Positions 45,923 to 53,791 of a stretch of 64,000 nucleotides of DNA are shown here, piece after piece. The notes below the pieces were generated by a model, which saw nothing but the letters and a program-made list of their open reading frames with translations, ran no database searches and was not told the DNA's origin. The first letter of the stretch is position 1. Each line of letters begins with the position of its first letter. Origin of the DNA: Acidovorax radicis (GTDB lineage Bacteria; Pseudomonadota; Gammaproteobacteria; Burkholderiales; Burkholderiaceae_C); NCBI RefSeq assembly GCF_020510705.1, contig NZ_CP075184.1:4931155-4995154 (forward strand), written 5' to 3'. A program made the translations under genes and the position numbers.

Positions 45923-46489
45923 TCAACCCACCGACGAAAAAATCGCCAGCAGCCCCAGCACCAGGAAGATGACGGCAGACACCAGATGCACCGCCCGGAT
46001 GGGCACCTTGCGCGTGATGCGCTCGCCCAGCCAGACCACCGGCGCATTGGCCAGCATCATGCCCAGCGTGGTGCCCGCCACCACCCAGAGGTAGGCGTTG
46101 TATTTGGCAGCCAGCATGACGGTGGCGATCTGGGTCTTGTCTCCCATTTCGGCCAGGAAAAATGCCACCACGGTGGTGCCAAACACGCCCCAACGGGGTG
46201 TGCCATCGGCCTCGCCTTCGTCGAGCTTGTCGGGGATCAGCATCCACACCGCCATGGCGATGAAGGAGGCACCCAGGATCCAGCGCAGCACTTGGGGGCC
46301 CAGGAACGTGGTGACCCACGCACCGACGGCCCCAGCCAGGCCGTGGTTCACCAAGGTGGCGACCAGGATGCCCAGCACGATGGGCCAGGGCTTGCGAAAG
46401 CGTGCCGCAAGCACGAGCGCCAGCAATTGCGTCTTGTCGCCCATCTCGGCGAGCGCAACGACAGCGGTGGAAATGAAGAAAGCTTCCAT
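45923..46489 (-). CDS. TMEM165/GDT1-family (UPF0016) cation exporter, probably manganese
   Basis: 188 residues with six membrane helices in two repeated halves. Each half has the family motif EMGDKTQ (near residue 15 and near 113), whose acidic residues line the ion path. Bacterial members preceded by a yybP-ykoY riboswitch are manganese exporters, and such a riboswitch is present just upstream. That pairing makes manganese efflux the best call. The gene precedes metX on the same strand but is separated by 155 bp with metX's own promoter and riboswitch. Confidence 0.92.
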   Translation of the reverse strand: MEAFFISTAVVALAEMGDKTQLLALVLAARFRKPWPIVLGILVATLVNHGLAGAVGAWVTTFLGPQVLRWILGASFIAMAVWMLIPDKLDEGEADGTPRWGVFGTTVVAFFLAEMGDKTQIATVMLAAKYNAYLWVVAGTTLGMMLANAPVVWLGERITRKVPIRAVHLVSAVIFLVLGLLAIFSSVG

Positions 46490-46522
46490 GGGGGAGGGGT
46501 CCTATCCGGCCGGATGGGTGGA

Positions 46523-46577
46523 AAACGCATTGACTGCACCCCGACTCCGGCCACGTGGATCGGCATGCAGTCAATGG
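46523..46577 (-). terminator. Riboswitch expression-platform terminator
   Basis: CATTGACTGCA (46577-46567, minus strand) and TGCAGTCAATG (46539-46529) form a perfect 11-bp stem followed shortly by TTTT. The first arm includes the conserved 3' segment of the yybP-ykoY aptamer (ACCATTGAC), so aptamer folding and this hairpin exclude each other. This is the layout of a manganese ON switch. Confidence 0.75.
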
Positions 46578-46694
46578 TCTCGCCCAGCTCAAAAGCCGCA
46601 TACGCCATAGGTTTAAAAAACCCAAGTATGTTGACGCATGCCCCGGCGCATTGCACTGCCGGGCGGGCTACTCCCCAAAGACGGGCCTATTTTA
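46567..46694 (-). promoter_or_regulatory. yybP-ykoY manganese riboswitch and promoter
   Basis: The minus-strand leader contains the hallmark blocks in order: GGGGAGTAGC (about 46676-46667), then GTCAACATAC (about 46634-46625) after a GC-rich arm, then ACCATTGAC (46579-46571). These match the yybP-ykoY consensus, which senses Mn2+. A -10-like TAAAAT at 46694-46689 would start the transcript at the aptamer edge. It stands directly before the GDT1-family exporter gene. Confidence 0.88.
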
Positions 46695-46894
46695 TCTGAT
46701 GGTTTGCCCGCAGATTCCCCTTAAAACCACAAAACGGCCCCGTTTTAGGCGCTCGTGGACTGAAATAAACCCCCACAGGGGCCATAAAGTGATTAATAAT
46801 GACTTGGCTTTTCTGCTTGCAGGAGAGCAGTTAGCTTAGCGGTGAATGGTCAGTTTCGCGTCTTTGAAGTCGTCACAGGTTTGTTGATTGCGTC

Positions 46895-46929
46895 GGACTC
46901 CATCGCGTTTTTTGTTTTTTCAGGAGTCC
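46895..46929 (+). promoter_or_regulatory. SD-sequestering leader hairpin of the first RRM gene
   Basis: GGACTCC (46895-46901) can pair with GGAGTCC (46923-46929), which contains the Shine-Dalgarno AGGAG of the gene starting at 46933. The loop is T-rich. The same GGACTCCATCGC block and SD pairing recur before the paralogue at 47597. The conserved pairing suggests a translational switch responding to temperature or to the RNA-binding protein itself; that role is inferred. Confidence 0.65.
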
Positions 46930-46932
46930 TTC

Positions 46933-47325
46933 ATGGGCAACAAACTTTACGTGGGCAACCTGCCCTACTCTTTCCGCGACGAAGATCTGCAACAGACCTT
47001 CAGCCAGTACGGCTCGGTCGGCAGCGCCAAGGTCATGATGGAGCGCGACACCGGCCGCTCCAAGGGTTTCGGCTTTGTCGAAATGGGCAGCGATGCTGAA
47101 GCCCAAGCCGCCATTCAAGGCGTGCATGGCACCAACTTCGGCGGCCGTGACCTCGTGGTCAACGAAGCTCGCCCCATGGAGCCACGTGCTCCCCGTAGCG
47201 GCGGCTTCGGCGGCGGCAATGGTGGTGGCGGCGGTTACGGCGGTGGCGGTGGCGGCTACGGTGGTGGCGGCCGTAGCGGCGGCGGTGGTGGCGGTGGTTA
47301 CGGCGGTGGCCGTAGCAGCTACTAA
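46933..47325 (+). CDS. Glycine-rich RRM RNA-binding protein (first of a pair)
   Basis: 130 residues. One RNA-recognition motif covers residues 1-80: RNP2 is LYVGNL at 5-10, and RNP1 is SKGFGFVEM near 43. A Gly/Tyr/Arg-rich tail (about 95-130, repeats such as GGGGYGGGG) follows. Such proteins in cyanobacteria and proteobacteria are often cold-induced RNA chaperones. A paralogue lies 272 bp downstream. ATG 46933 is preceded by AGGAG that is part of a leader hairpin. The second gene has its own leader, and a terminator stands between them. Confidence 0.92.
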   Translation: MGNKLYVGNLPYSFRDEDLQQTFSQYGSVGSAKVMMERDTGRSKGFGFVEMGSDAEAQAAIQGVHGTNFGGRDLVVNEARPMEPRAPRSGGFGGGNGGGGGYGGGGGGYGGGGRSGGGGGGGYGGGRSSY

Positions 47326-47362
47326 AAAAATCTCATCGGCAGACCTCATCGTCTGCTGGCGG

Positions 47363-47392
47363 AAAAAAAGGAGCCTTTGGGCTCCTTTTTTT
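47363..47392 (+). terminator. Rho-independent terminator after the first RRM gene
   Basis: GGAGCC and GGCTCC pair around a 4-nt loop, with seven A residues on one side and seven T residues on the other, so it could work in both directions. It lies about 40 bp past the stop codon. Confidence 0.9.
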
Positions 47393-47554
47393 ATGTCCGC
47401 GCCGTATATACAAGCCACAGCCAGCATAGTCGCTTGCTTTTTGTGCAAAAGTGTGGAGCATAGTGGGCGGGCGGGGTTTTCCCCGCTTTCCAAGTTTGCG
47501 GTGATCCGTCAGTTTCGCTGAGAGCGTCATTGAGATTAGCTGGCTGCGTTTTCG

Positions 47555-47592
47555 GGACTCCATCGCTTTATTCATGTGTTTTTGAGGAGTCC
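47555..47592 (+). promoter_or_regulatory. SD-sequestering leader hairpin of the second RRM gene
   Basis: GGACTCC (47555-47561) pairs with GGAGTCC (47586-47592), which contains the ribosome-binding site of the gene at 47597. The block GGACTCCATCGC and an upstream GTCAGTTTCGC (near 47506) match the first gene's leader, whereas the loop and the rest of the leader differ. Stem conservation with loop divergence argues for selection on the structure. Confidence 0.65.
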
Positions 47593-47596
47593 CTCG

Positions 47597-48130
47597 ATGG
47601 GCAACAAACTCTACGTTGGCAATCTGCCGTACTCGGTGCGCGACAGTGATCTGGAACAGGCCTTCGGCCAATTCGGTGCTGTAACCAGTGCCAAGGTCAT
47701 GATGGAGCGCGACACGGGTCGATCCAAGGGCTTTGGCTTCGTGGAAATGGGGAGTGATGCAGAAGCGCTGGCCGCGATCAACGGCATGAACGGCCAGCCC
47801 CTGGGAGGCCGTGGCATCGTAGTCAACGAAGCCCGCCCGATGGAACCGCGCCCGCCCCGCAGTGGTGGATTCGGTGGCGGGGGTGGCGGCGGCTATGGCG
47901 GCGGTGGTCGCAGTGGCGGCGGTGGGGGCTACGGGGGCGGCAGCCGTGAAGGTGGCGGCGGTGGATACGGGGGTGGTGGTGGCCGCGAAGGCGGCGGCGG
48001 TGGTTATGGAGGCGGCGGTGGCCGCAGCGAAGGCGGTTTCCGCAGCCCTTACGGTTCGGGTTCCCGCAATGGCGGTGGCGGCGGTGGCCGCAGCGGCGGC
48101 GGTTACGGTGGTGGCAACGGTGGCTACTGA
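47597..48130 (+). CDS. Glycine-rich RRM RNA-binding protein (second of a pair)
   Basis: 177 residues. The RRM (1-80) has RNP2 LYVGNL and RNP1 SKGFGFVEM, nearly the same as in its upstream paralogue. The tail (90-177) is longer, made of GGGGYGGG-type blocks broken by REGG and GRSEGG units with serine and arginine. The long tail favours condensate or RNA annealing activity in known relatives; here this is inference. It is a tandem duplicate with its own leader hairpin and terminator. Confidence 0.92.
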   Translation: MGNKLYVGNLPYSVRDSDLEQAFGQFGAVTSAKVMMERDTGRSKGFGFVEMGSDAEALAAINGMNGQPLGGRGIVVNEARPMEPRPPRSGGFGGGGGGGYGGGGRSGGGGGYGGGSREGGGGGYGGGGGREGGGGGYGGGGGRSEGGFRSPYGSGSRNGGGGGGRSGGGYGGGNGGY

Positions 48131-48164
48131 GCCTCGTTCGCACGCAACCCACGAATGTTCGACA

Positions 48165-48190
48165 AAAAAAGCCCCTTCGGGGGCTTTTTT
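48165..48190 (+). terminator. Rho-independent terminator after the second RRM gene
   Basis: AAAAAAGCCCC-TTCG-GGGGCTTTTTT: a strong stem with a stable UUCG loop and flanking A and T runs, 35 bp beyond the stop codon. Confidence 0.93.
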
Positions 48191-48389
48191 CATGGGCTGT
48201 GCGCTGCTATTTCAGCGCGTCACCCCACTCTTCACGCGCGCAGCGCACTGCCCGACCACATCACAGGGCGTCGCGTGATCAATCTCTGTGGCTGCCCGGT
48301 CATGCATGGTGGGTGTTGCGATGATCCAGGGGCATGATTTTTCACCGACGGACGCATTGGCTCGGTGCCACAGTCTCCGTCGCAAGAAC

Positions 48390-49172
48390 TCAAGGCTGGT
48401 CGGTCTGTCGGCGTTTGCGCGGCCGGCCCGCAAGTAATTTGTCGAACACGGCGTTGGGAGCCAGGCGAAGCAGCTTGGCGACCACACCCATTTGCCAGGG
48501 AATGACACGGTAGCTCACCCCGGCGGTGATGGCGGTAAAGGCACGGTCCGCAAAATCAACCGCCTGCATCAGAAACGGCATGCTGTAACGGTTATGGCGT
48601 GTCAGTGGCGTGTCGATATAGCCTGGCAAGAGGGTCACCACACGCACATCAAAGGGCCGCATCTCACCGCGCAGGCTTTCGCAATAGCTGACAACGGCGG
48701 CCTTGCTGGCGCAATAAGCACCATGTCCTGGCAGACCACGGATGCCGGCCACACTGCCGATTCCGACCAGCGTGCCACTGCGGCGTTTGGCCATCTCCTC
48801 CACAAACGGCTGGAACGTGGCCGCCATGCCGATGTTGTTGGTGGCAAAGGTTCGGGCCATCACCTCGATATCGTCCCGCACGGCCGTGTCCATGCCAACG
48901 CTGATACCGGCATTGGCGATCACCACATCGGGAAGACCCTGGCGCGCCAAACACGCGTGGCCAGCGGCAACGATGCTGTCGGTTATCGAGACATCTGCAC
49001 TATAAATTTCATAGCTGGTAGCGCTTATACCTTGTGCCTCTGCCCATGTTTTTACTTCTGAGGTGCGGCGCGCAACCAAGGCCAGACGATAGCCCGCCCG
49101 GTAAAACCGCAAGGCAAGCGCCTGGCCGATGCCGCTGGATGCGCCGGTGATGAAAACAAGCGGTGTGGTCAT
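48390..49172 (-). CDS. Short-chain dehydrogenase/reductase containing an in-frame palindromic repeat
   Basis: NAD(P)-dependent oxidoreductase of unknown substrate. The protein has 260 residues. The cofactor motif is VFITGASSGIGQALAL (6-21), NAG is at VIANAGISVG near 93, the catalytic Ser is in GIGSVAGIRG, and Tyr-x3-Lys is GAYCASKAAVV. The basic C-terminus RPRKRRQTDQP is typical of the class that follows lipid-related operons. Residues about 48-58 (GISATSYEIYS) are encoded by part of palindromic copy K. It starts 52 bp after lptC in the place where lptA often stands. Confidence 0.9.
   Translation of the reverse strand: MTTPLVFITGASSGIGQALALRFYRAGYRLALVARRTSEVKTWAEAQGISATSYEIYSADVSITDSIVAAGHACLARQGLPDVVIANAGISVGMDTAVRDDIEVMARTFATNNIGMAATFQPFVEEMAKRRSGTLVGIGSVAGIRGLPGHGAYCASKAAVVSYCESLRGEMRPFDVRVVTLLPGYIDTPLTRHNRYSMPFLMQAVDFADRAFTAITAGVSYRVIPWQMGVVAKLLRLAPNAVFDKLLAGRPRKRRQTDQP
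48999..49030 (-). repeat. Palindromic repeat family, copy K, inside the SDR coding sequence
   Basis: CACTATAAATTTCATAGC, TGGTAGCGCTTATA matches the AT-rich arm and the AGCGCTTAT core of the family, then diverges. It lies inside an otherwise normal SDR gene without breaking the frame, encoding about eleven residues in the loop after the second strand of the Rossmann fold. Confidence 0.65.
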
Positions 49173-49224
49173 AGGGCGTGCAGCACAGGGTTGTTCGGCC
49201 ACAGATGGGCAGCCTGCCCCAAGG

Positions 49225-49836
49225 TCATTGGGTGCTGCGCGGCATGAGGATGCCGCGCACGCGACCGCGCAGCTGCAGCACTTGGTCGAGGTTGTCGTAA
49301 GTCATGGTGTCGGCCGTGAAGCGGTCATTACCCCGCGCCAGGTCCACCGGCTGATTGGACAGCACACGCTCTGTTTTGGTGAATGCGTGCAGGAATTCAC
49401 CGCGAAACTCAAGCCGGGGCAGGCCAGGCGCACCGGGCTTGGCGGGTACAGACTCGCGGGTGACGATGGCATTGCCAAACAATTGCACCTCTGAGCCATC
49501 CGCATTGCTCAGGCCCCGGTTGGCCGTGGCCACGGTAACGCGGCCGTCGAGGCTGACCGAGCGCATGTGTACCTTGTCAATCTCCAGCGTGTCTGTGTCG
49601 ATGTAATGCCGGGCTACGTCGCCCTGCACTTCACTTTGAAGGCGACCTGTGGCGTCGAACGTCTTGACCGAAAAAGACTTCATGTAATAGTCGGGCTGGT
49701 GCCCCTGCTGGCGCTCGACCACCGGCAGCTGGGGCATCGGCGCGTTGCGCACCAACCACCATGTGCCCAGCGCAAGCAGCCCCATCAGGACGACCGGCAG
49801 ATAGATTGACAGCTGATCCCAGCCGTGGCGGAGCAT
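49225..49836 (-). CDS. lptC: LPS export system protein LptC
   Basis: Bitopic inner-membrane protein that receives LPS from LptBFG and passes it to periplasmic LptA. From ATG 49836 (MLRHGWDQLSIYLPVVLMGL) it has 203 residues: one N-terminal helix at about 8-30, then the LptC beta-jellyroll domain, with DYYMKSFSVKTFDATGRLQS near 48 and MTYDNLDQVLQLRGRVRGIL near the end. It follows kdsC by 70 bp. The usual next genes lptA and lptB are absent; an SDR gene follows instead. Confidence 0.92.
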   Translation of the reverse strand: MLRHGWDQLSIYLPVVLMGLLALGTWWLVRNAPMPQLPVVERQQGHQPDYYMKSFSVKTFDATGRLQSEVQGDVARHYIDTDTLEIDKVHMRSVSLDGRVTVATANRGLSNADGSEVQLFGNAIVTRESVPAKPGAPGLPRLEFRGEFLHAFTKTERVLSNQPVDLARGNDRFTADTMTYDNLDQVLQLRGRVRGILMPRSTQ

Positions 49837-49906
49837 GCGGTTCAAGCGGCAACTCCCGAAAAGCCCACCGTGGCACGACGGCACCCAGGCCTCGACATCA
49901 TGCGGG

Positions 49907-50485
49907 TCATGGGGTGTAGTCCGCCAGGAAAGCGGCATAACGGCCCGTGGCCACCAGCAGCAGATCGCATAGCTCGCGCGCCGCACCGTCGCCGCCCCGC
50001 GCTTGTGTCACGAAGTGGGCTGCATGGCGTACTTCGACCTGGGCGTTCGCAGGCGCACACGCAAAGGCGCTGCGGCGCATGACCGGCAGATCGGGCCAGT
50101 CGTCGCCCATCGCGGCGGCCTGGGCCCACTCCAGACCCAAGGTCTGGAGTATCTGTTCTGCGGCCGGGCGTTTGTCTTCGGTGCCAAAAACCGCGTGCTC
50201 CACCCCCAGGGCCTTCAGGCGCAGCCGCAAAGGCGCGGAATCACGGCCCGTGATCACTGCGGGGGTAATGCCCGCCTTTTGCAACAGCTTGAGGCCGTGT
50301 CCGTCCAGGGTGTTGAACCGCTTGAGGGTCTCGCCAGATTCGCTGAAGTACAGGCCGCCATCCGTCAGCACGCCATCGACATCAAAGAACGCCACGCGCA
50401 CGTCCTGGGCGCGCAGCAGTAGCTCGGGCGCAATCTGCAAGGCAGGCGCAGCGCCAGCGCCTGGGGAGATACAACCGGCAGCCAT
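49907..50485 (-). CDS. kdsC: 3-deoxy-D-manno-octulosonate 8-phosphate phosphatase
   Basis: HAD-superfamily phosphatase that frees KDO from KDO 8-phosphate for lipopolysaccharide synthesis. The protein has 192 residues. Motif I is VAFFDVDGVLTDGGLY near 32-47 (two aspartates), motif II is PAVITGRDS near 75, and motif IV is MGDDWPDLPVM near 125. The start ATG overlaps the kdsD stop by one base. Together with kdsD and lptC it forms the LPS operon of this strand. Confidence 0.95.
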   Translation of the reverse strand: MAAGCISPGAGAAPALQIAPELLLRAQDVRVAFFDVDGVLTDGGLYFSESGETLKRFNTLDGHGLKLLQKAGITPAVITGRDSAPLRLRLKALGVEHAVFGTEDKRPAAEQILQTLGLEWAQAAAMGDDWPDLPVMRRSAFACAPANAQVEVRHAAHFVTQARGGDGAARELCDLLLVATGRYAAFLADYTP

Positions 50486-51480
50486 CAGATCACCTTGGCA
50501 CGCATGAGGTCACCGATATGCACCACGCCAGACAGGAACCCGCTGTCGTCCACCACCAGCACGCTGGTGATGCCATGGGCTTCCATCATCTCGGCGGCGT
50601 CCACCGCAAGGGCTTCCGGGGTGATACGGCGCGGATTGGCATGCATCACCTGGCCTGCCGTGGTGCCGCGAAGATCGGCGCCCGCCTCAATGCGCCGGCG
50701 CAGATCGCCGTCCGTAAAAATGCCCAGCACCTGCCCTGCAGCGTCGACGATGGCCGACGCACCCAGGCCCTTGGTGCTCATTTCGCGCATGAGGTCGCTG
50801 AACGATGCGTCGGGCGCCACCCGGGGAATCTCCGCCCCCGTGCGCATGACATCGCTCACATGGGTGAGCAATTTGCGCCCCAGGGCCCCGCCCGGGTGAG
50901 AGCGCGCGAAGTCTTCGGGCCGAAAGCCCCGCGCATCAAGCAGCGCCACGGCCAGGGCATCACCCATGGCCAGTTGAGCGGTCGTGCTGGCGGTAGGTGC
51001 CAGATTCAGGGGACAGGCTTCGCGTGCCACGCTGCAGTCGAGCACCAGATCGGCATGGCGTGCCAGCGTGGACTGCAGGCCGCCCGTCATGGCAATCAGC
51101 GGCGCGCCCAAGCGCTTGAGCACCGGCAAGATGGCTGTGAGCTCGCCGCTTTCGCCGCTGTTGGAGATGCCCAGCACCAGGTCATCCCCAGTGACCATGC
51201 CCAGGTCGCCATGGCTGGCCTCGGCAGGGTGGACAAAAAAAGCCGGCGTACCGGTGGATGCGAGTGTGGCGGCGATCTTGCGCCCCACATGACCGCTCTT
51301 GCCCATCCCCATCACCACCACCCGGCCCCGTGCCAACAGCACCGCTTGCACGGCCTGGGCAAACACGCCATCGATCCGGGCGGCCAAACCCGTCAGCGCC
51401 GCGGCCTCGATCTCAAAGGTTTCGCGGGCAAGGCGCAAGGCTTTATCGGCGTCAAAAGGGGGCAGCGCGGCAGAGGTCAT
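50485..51480 (-). CDS. kdsD: D-arabinose 5-phosphate isomerase
   Basis: Converts ribulose 5-phosphate to arabinose 5-phosphate, the first step of KDO synthesis. The protein has 331 residues. The SIS domain (about 40-175) contains GRVVVMGMGKSGHVGRKIAA near 51-70 and GISNSGESGEL near 105. Two CBS domains follow (about 205-330), with FTDGDLRRRIE in the first and ITSVLVVDDSGFLSGVVHIG in the second. First gene of the kdsD-kdsC-lptC series and divergent from the antiporter gene. Confidence 0.96.
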   Translation of the reverse strand: MTSAALPPFDADKALRLARETFEIEAAALTGLAARIDGVFAQAVQAVLLARGRVVVMGMGKSGHVGRKIAATLASTGTPAFFVHPAEASHGDLGMVTGDDLVLGISNSGESGELTAILPVLKRLGAPLIAMTGGLQSTLARHADLVLDCSVAREACPLNLAPTASTTAQLAMGDALAVALLDARGFRPEDFARSHPGGALGRKLLTHVSDVMRTGAEIPRVAPDASFSDLMREMSTKGLGASAIVDAAGQVLGIFTDGDLRRRIEAGADLRGTTAGQVMHANPRRITPEALAVDAAEMMEAHGITSVLVVDDSGFLSGVVHIGDLMRAKVI

Positions 51481-51609
51481 GCGTGGATTCTATCGACCGG
51501 ACGCCTCTGCGCGGGCCCGGCGTGCCCCAGCCTTGCAGAGACCCGGATCCAACATGCTGCAGTGCAAAAACCCATCCCCCTTGCCAAAGCGTCGGATAGC
51601 ATCAAACCT

Positions 51610-53595
51610 ATGTCGTCTCTCGCACTTACCTTGCTTTACCTTTTGGCCGCAGTGCTGGGCGTGGTGGCATGCCGCAGTCTCAAGCTGCCCCCGATGTTGG
51701 GTTATCTGGCGGCAGGGGTGCTTATCGGACCCCACGCGCTGGCGCTGGCACAAAACTCCGAAGGTGTGCGGCACCTGGGTGAATTTGGTGTCGTGTTTCT
51801 GATGTTTGCCATCGGCCTCGAATTCAGCCTGTCCAAGCTACGGGCCATGCGCCGTCAGGTGTTCGGCCTGGGGTTGATGCAGGTGGTGCTGACCATGGTG
51901 GTGGTGTCGGCCCTGGCCTTGGCTCTGGCGCGTTGGGTGGGTGGCGTGTGGGACATGGGCTGGCAGACAGCGCTGGCGCTCTCGGGCGTGATGACGATGA
52001 GCAGCACGGCCATCGTGGTCAAGCTCATGGCCGAGCGGGCCGAACTCGAAAGTGAACATGGCCGTCGGGTCATGGGCATCTTGCTGTTTCAGGACTTGGC
52101 CGTGGTGCCTTTGCTGGTGCTGATCCCGGCCCTGGGCTCTTCGCCTGACCAGTTGCTGCCCTCTTTGGGTTGGGCGCTGCTCAAGGCCACGGTGCTGGTG
52201 GGACTGCTGCTCTCGGGGGGGCAGCGGTTCATGCGCTGGTGGCTGACGCAGGTGGCGCGGCGCAAGAGCGATGAGCTCTTCATGCTGAACCTGTTGCTGA
52301 TCACGCTCGGCCTGGCCTGGCTGACCGAGCTGGCGGGATTGAGCCTGGCGCTCGGCGCATTCATCGCCGGGGTGCTGGTGTCTGAGACCGAGTACCGCCA
52401 CCAGGTGGGCACCGACATCCGTCCTTTTCACGATGTGTTGCTCGGATTGTTTTTCATCACCATCGGCATGATGCTGGACTGGCACATCCTGGTGGACCGC
52501 TGGGCCCTCGTGCTGCTGCTGCTGACCGTGCCCTTGCTGATCAAGCTCGTCATCATTTTGGCCCTCGCGCGGGGCATGGGTGCCACCACGGGCATTGCGT
52601 TGCGCTCCGGGCTTTACCTGGCCCAGGCTGGCGAGTTTGGCTTTGTGCTGCTGTCCCTCACGCAAAACAACGGCCTCGTACAGCCTGCGCTGATGAACCC
52701 CATCCTGGCAGCCATGGTGCTGTCGATGCTGGCCACACCGTTTCTCATCATGTACAGCAACCGGATCGTGATGAAGCTGGTGGCCAGCGACTGGCTGCAG
52801 CAATCGTTGCAGATGACCACGATTGCCCGCAAATCGATCAACACCAACAAGCACGTGATCATTTGCGGCTATGGCCGATGCGGCCAGAACCTGGCGCGCA
52901 TGCTCGAGCACGAACATATTCCTTACATGGCGCTGGACCTGGACCCTGACCGCGTGCGCCAAGCGGCGGCGGCCGGCGATTCGGTGGTGTACGGCGACGC
53001 CACCCGGCTGCAGGCCTTGATGGCTGCCGGGCTGGTGCGCGCCAGCGCCGTGGCCATCACCTACATCGACGTGCCCGCCGCCTTGAAGGTGCTGGCCAAT
53101 GCGCGCTCGCACGCGCCCCACGTGCCCGTGGTGGTGCGCACACAAGACGACCTGTACCTTGACAAATTGCAGGAGGCGGGTGCCACCGAAGTCGTACCCG
53201 AAGCCATTGAAGGCTCGTTGATGCTGGCAAGCCACGCGCTGGCACTGGTGGGGGTTCCCATGCGCAGGGTGATTCGACTGGTGCAGGACCAGCGCGATGC
53301 GCGCTACAACCTGCTGCGCGGATACTTCCATGGCGCAGATGACGACACCGTCAACGAACGCGACCAGGAGCGCCTGTCCACCCTGAACCTGCCACCCGGC
53401 GCCACATCGCTGGGACGCCGTCTGGGCCAACTGGCGCTGCCCGCCATGGGCGTGCAGGTGGTGAACCTGCGCCGGGGCAATGGCCACATGACCGCCCCCG
53501 TGGATGACGCCATGCTGGCCGAAGGCGACACCCTGGTGTTGTCGGGCCACCCGGCTGCGCTGGCGCTGGCAGAAGACAAACTGCTGCGGGGGTAG
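51610..53595 (+). CDS. KefB/KefC-type monovalent cation:proton antiporter with TrkA domains
   Basis: CPA2-family exchanger, likely K+/H+. The protein has 661 residues. About twelve membrane helices cover residues 1-390; LGEFGVVFLMFAIGLEFSLS near 55 and QAGEFGFVLLSL near 340 are typical, and the acidic pair in helix 5 region (EHGRRVMGILLFQDLAVVPL) is conserved. A TrkA-N domain (HVIICGYGRCGQNLARML, about 415-432, with a Rossmann GxGxxG) and a TrkA-C domain (from about 570) follow. The coding frame stays open far upstream over kdsD on the other strand, but homology begins at ATG 51610. Confidence 0.93.
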   Translation: MSSLALTLLYLLAAVLGVVACRSLKLPPMLGYLAAGVLIGPHALALAQNSEGVRHLGEFGVVFLMFAIGLEFSLSKLRAMRRQVFGLGLMQVVLTMVVVSALALALARWVGGVWDMGWQTALALSGVMTMSSTAIVVKLMAERAELESEHGRRVMGILLFQDLAVVPLLVLIPALGSSPDQLLPSLGWALLKATVLVGLLLSGGQRFMRWWLTQVARRKSDELFMLNLLLITLGLAWLTELAGLSLALGAFIAGVLVSETEYRHQVGTDIRPFHDVLLGLFFITIGMMLDWHILVDRWALVLLLLTVPLLIKLVIILALARGMGATTGIALRSGLYLAQAGEFGFVLLSLTQNNGLVQPALMNPILAAMVLSMLATPFLIMYSNRIVMKLVASDWLQQSLQMTTIARKSINTNKHVIICGYGRCGQNLARMLEHEHIPYMALDLDPDRVRQAAAAGDSVVYGDATRLQALMAAGLVRASAVAITYIDVPAALKVLANARSHAPHVPVVVRTQDDLYLDKLQEAGATEVVPEAIEGSLMLASHALALVGVPMRRVIRLVQDQRDARYNLLRGYFHGADDDTVNERDQERLSTLNLPPGATSLGRRLGQLALPAMGVQVVNLRRGNGHMTAPVDDAMLAEGDTLVLSGHPAALALAEDKLLRG

Positions 53596-53676
53596 CAGGG
53601 CGTCTCCCCCAAGGCGCACCCCGAAGGCGCATTGGCACGGCCCTTGTTGGGCATCTCTTGCCTGGGGCGCGCCTTT

Positions 53677-53716
53677 GCAAAGGCGCAAAGGCGCAAAAGC
53701 GCAAAAGCGCAAAGGT
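53677..53716 (+). repeat. Five tandem 8-bp repeats
   Basis: Units: GCAAAGGC twice, GCAAAAGC twice, then GCAAAGGT. They lie 80 bp after the antiporter stop and just before palindromic copy I. Length may vary between strains by slippage; it is outside coding sequence. Confidence 0.85.
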
Positions 53717-53725
53717 CAGCGTCAA

Positions 53726-53791
53726 AATTTCAATGAAATCGGCCTCTAGCGCTTATACATAAAGCGCAAACAGCTATATTTTTAATAGCAA
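53726..53791 (+). repeat. Palindromic repeat family, copy I (full length)
   Basis: AATTTCAATGAAATCGGCC, TCTAGCGCTTATAC, ATAAAGCGCAAACAGC, TATATTTTTAATAGCAATC. With copy F it defines the full element of about 65 bp. It ends exactly where the stop codon of the GGDEF/EAL gene (complement at 53792-53794) begins. Confidence 0.88.

Noticed and set aside
50518..51609. A 364-codon extension upstream of the KefB-type antiporter
   Set aside because: It is antisense to kdsD, has no homology and lacks a start with a ribosome-binding site; the antiporter begins with a membrane helix at 51610.
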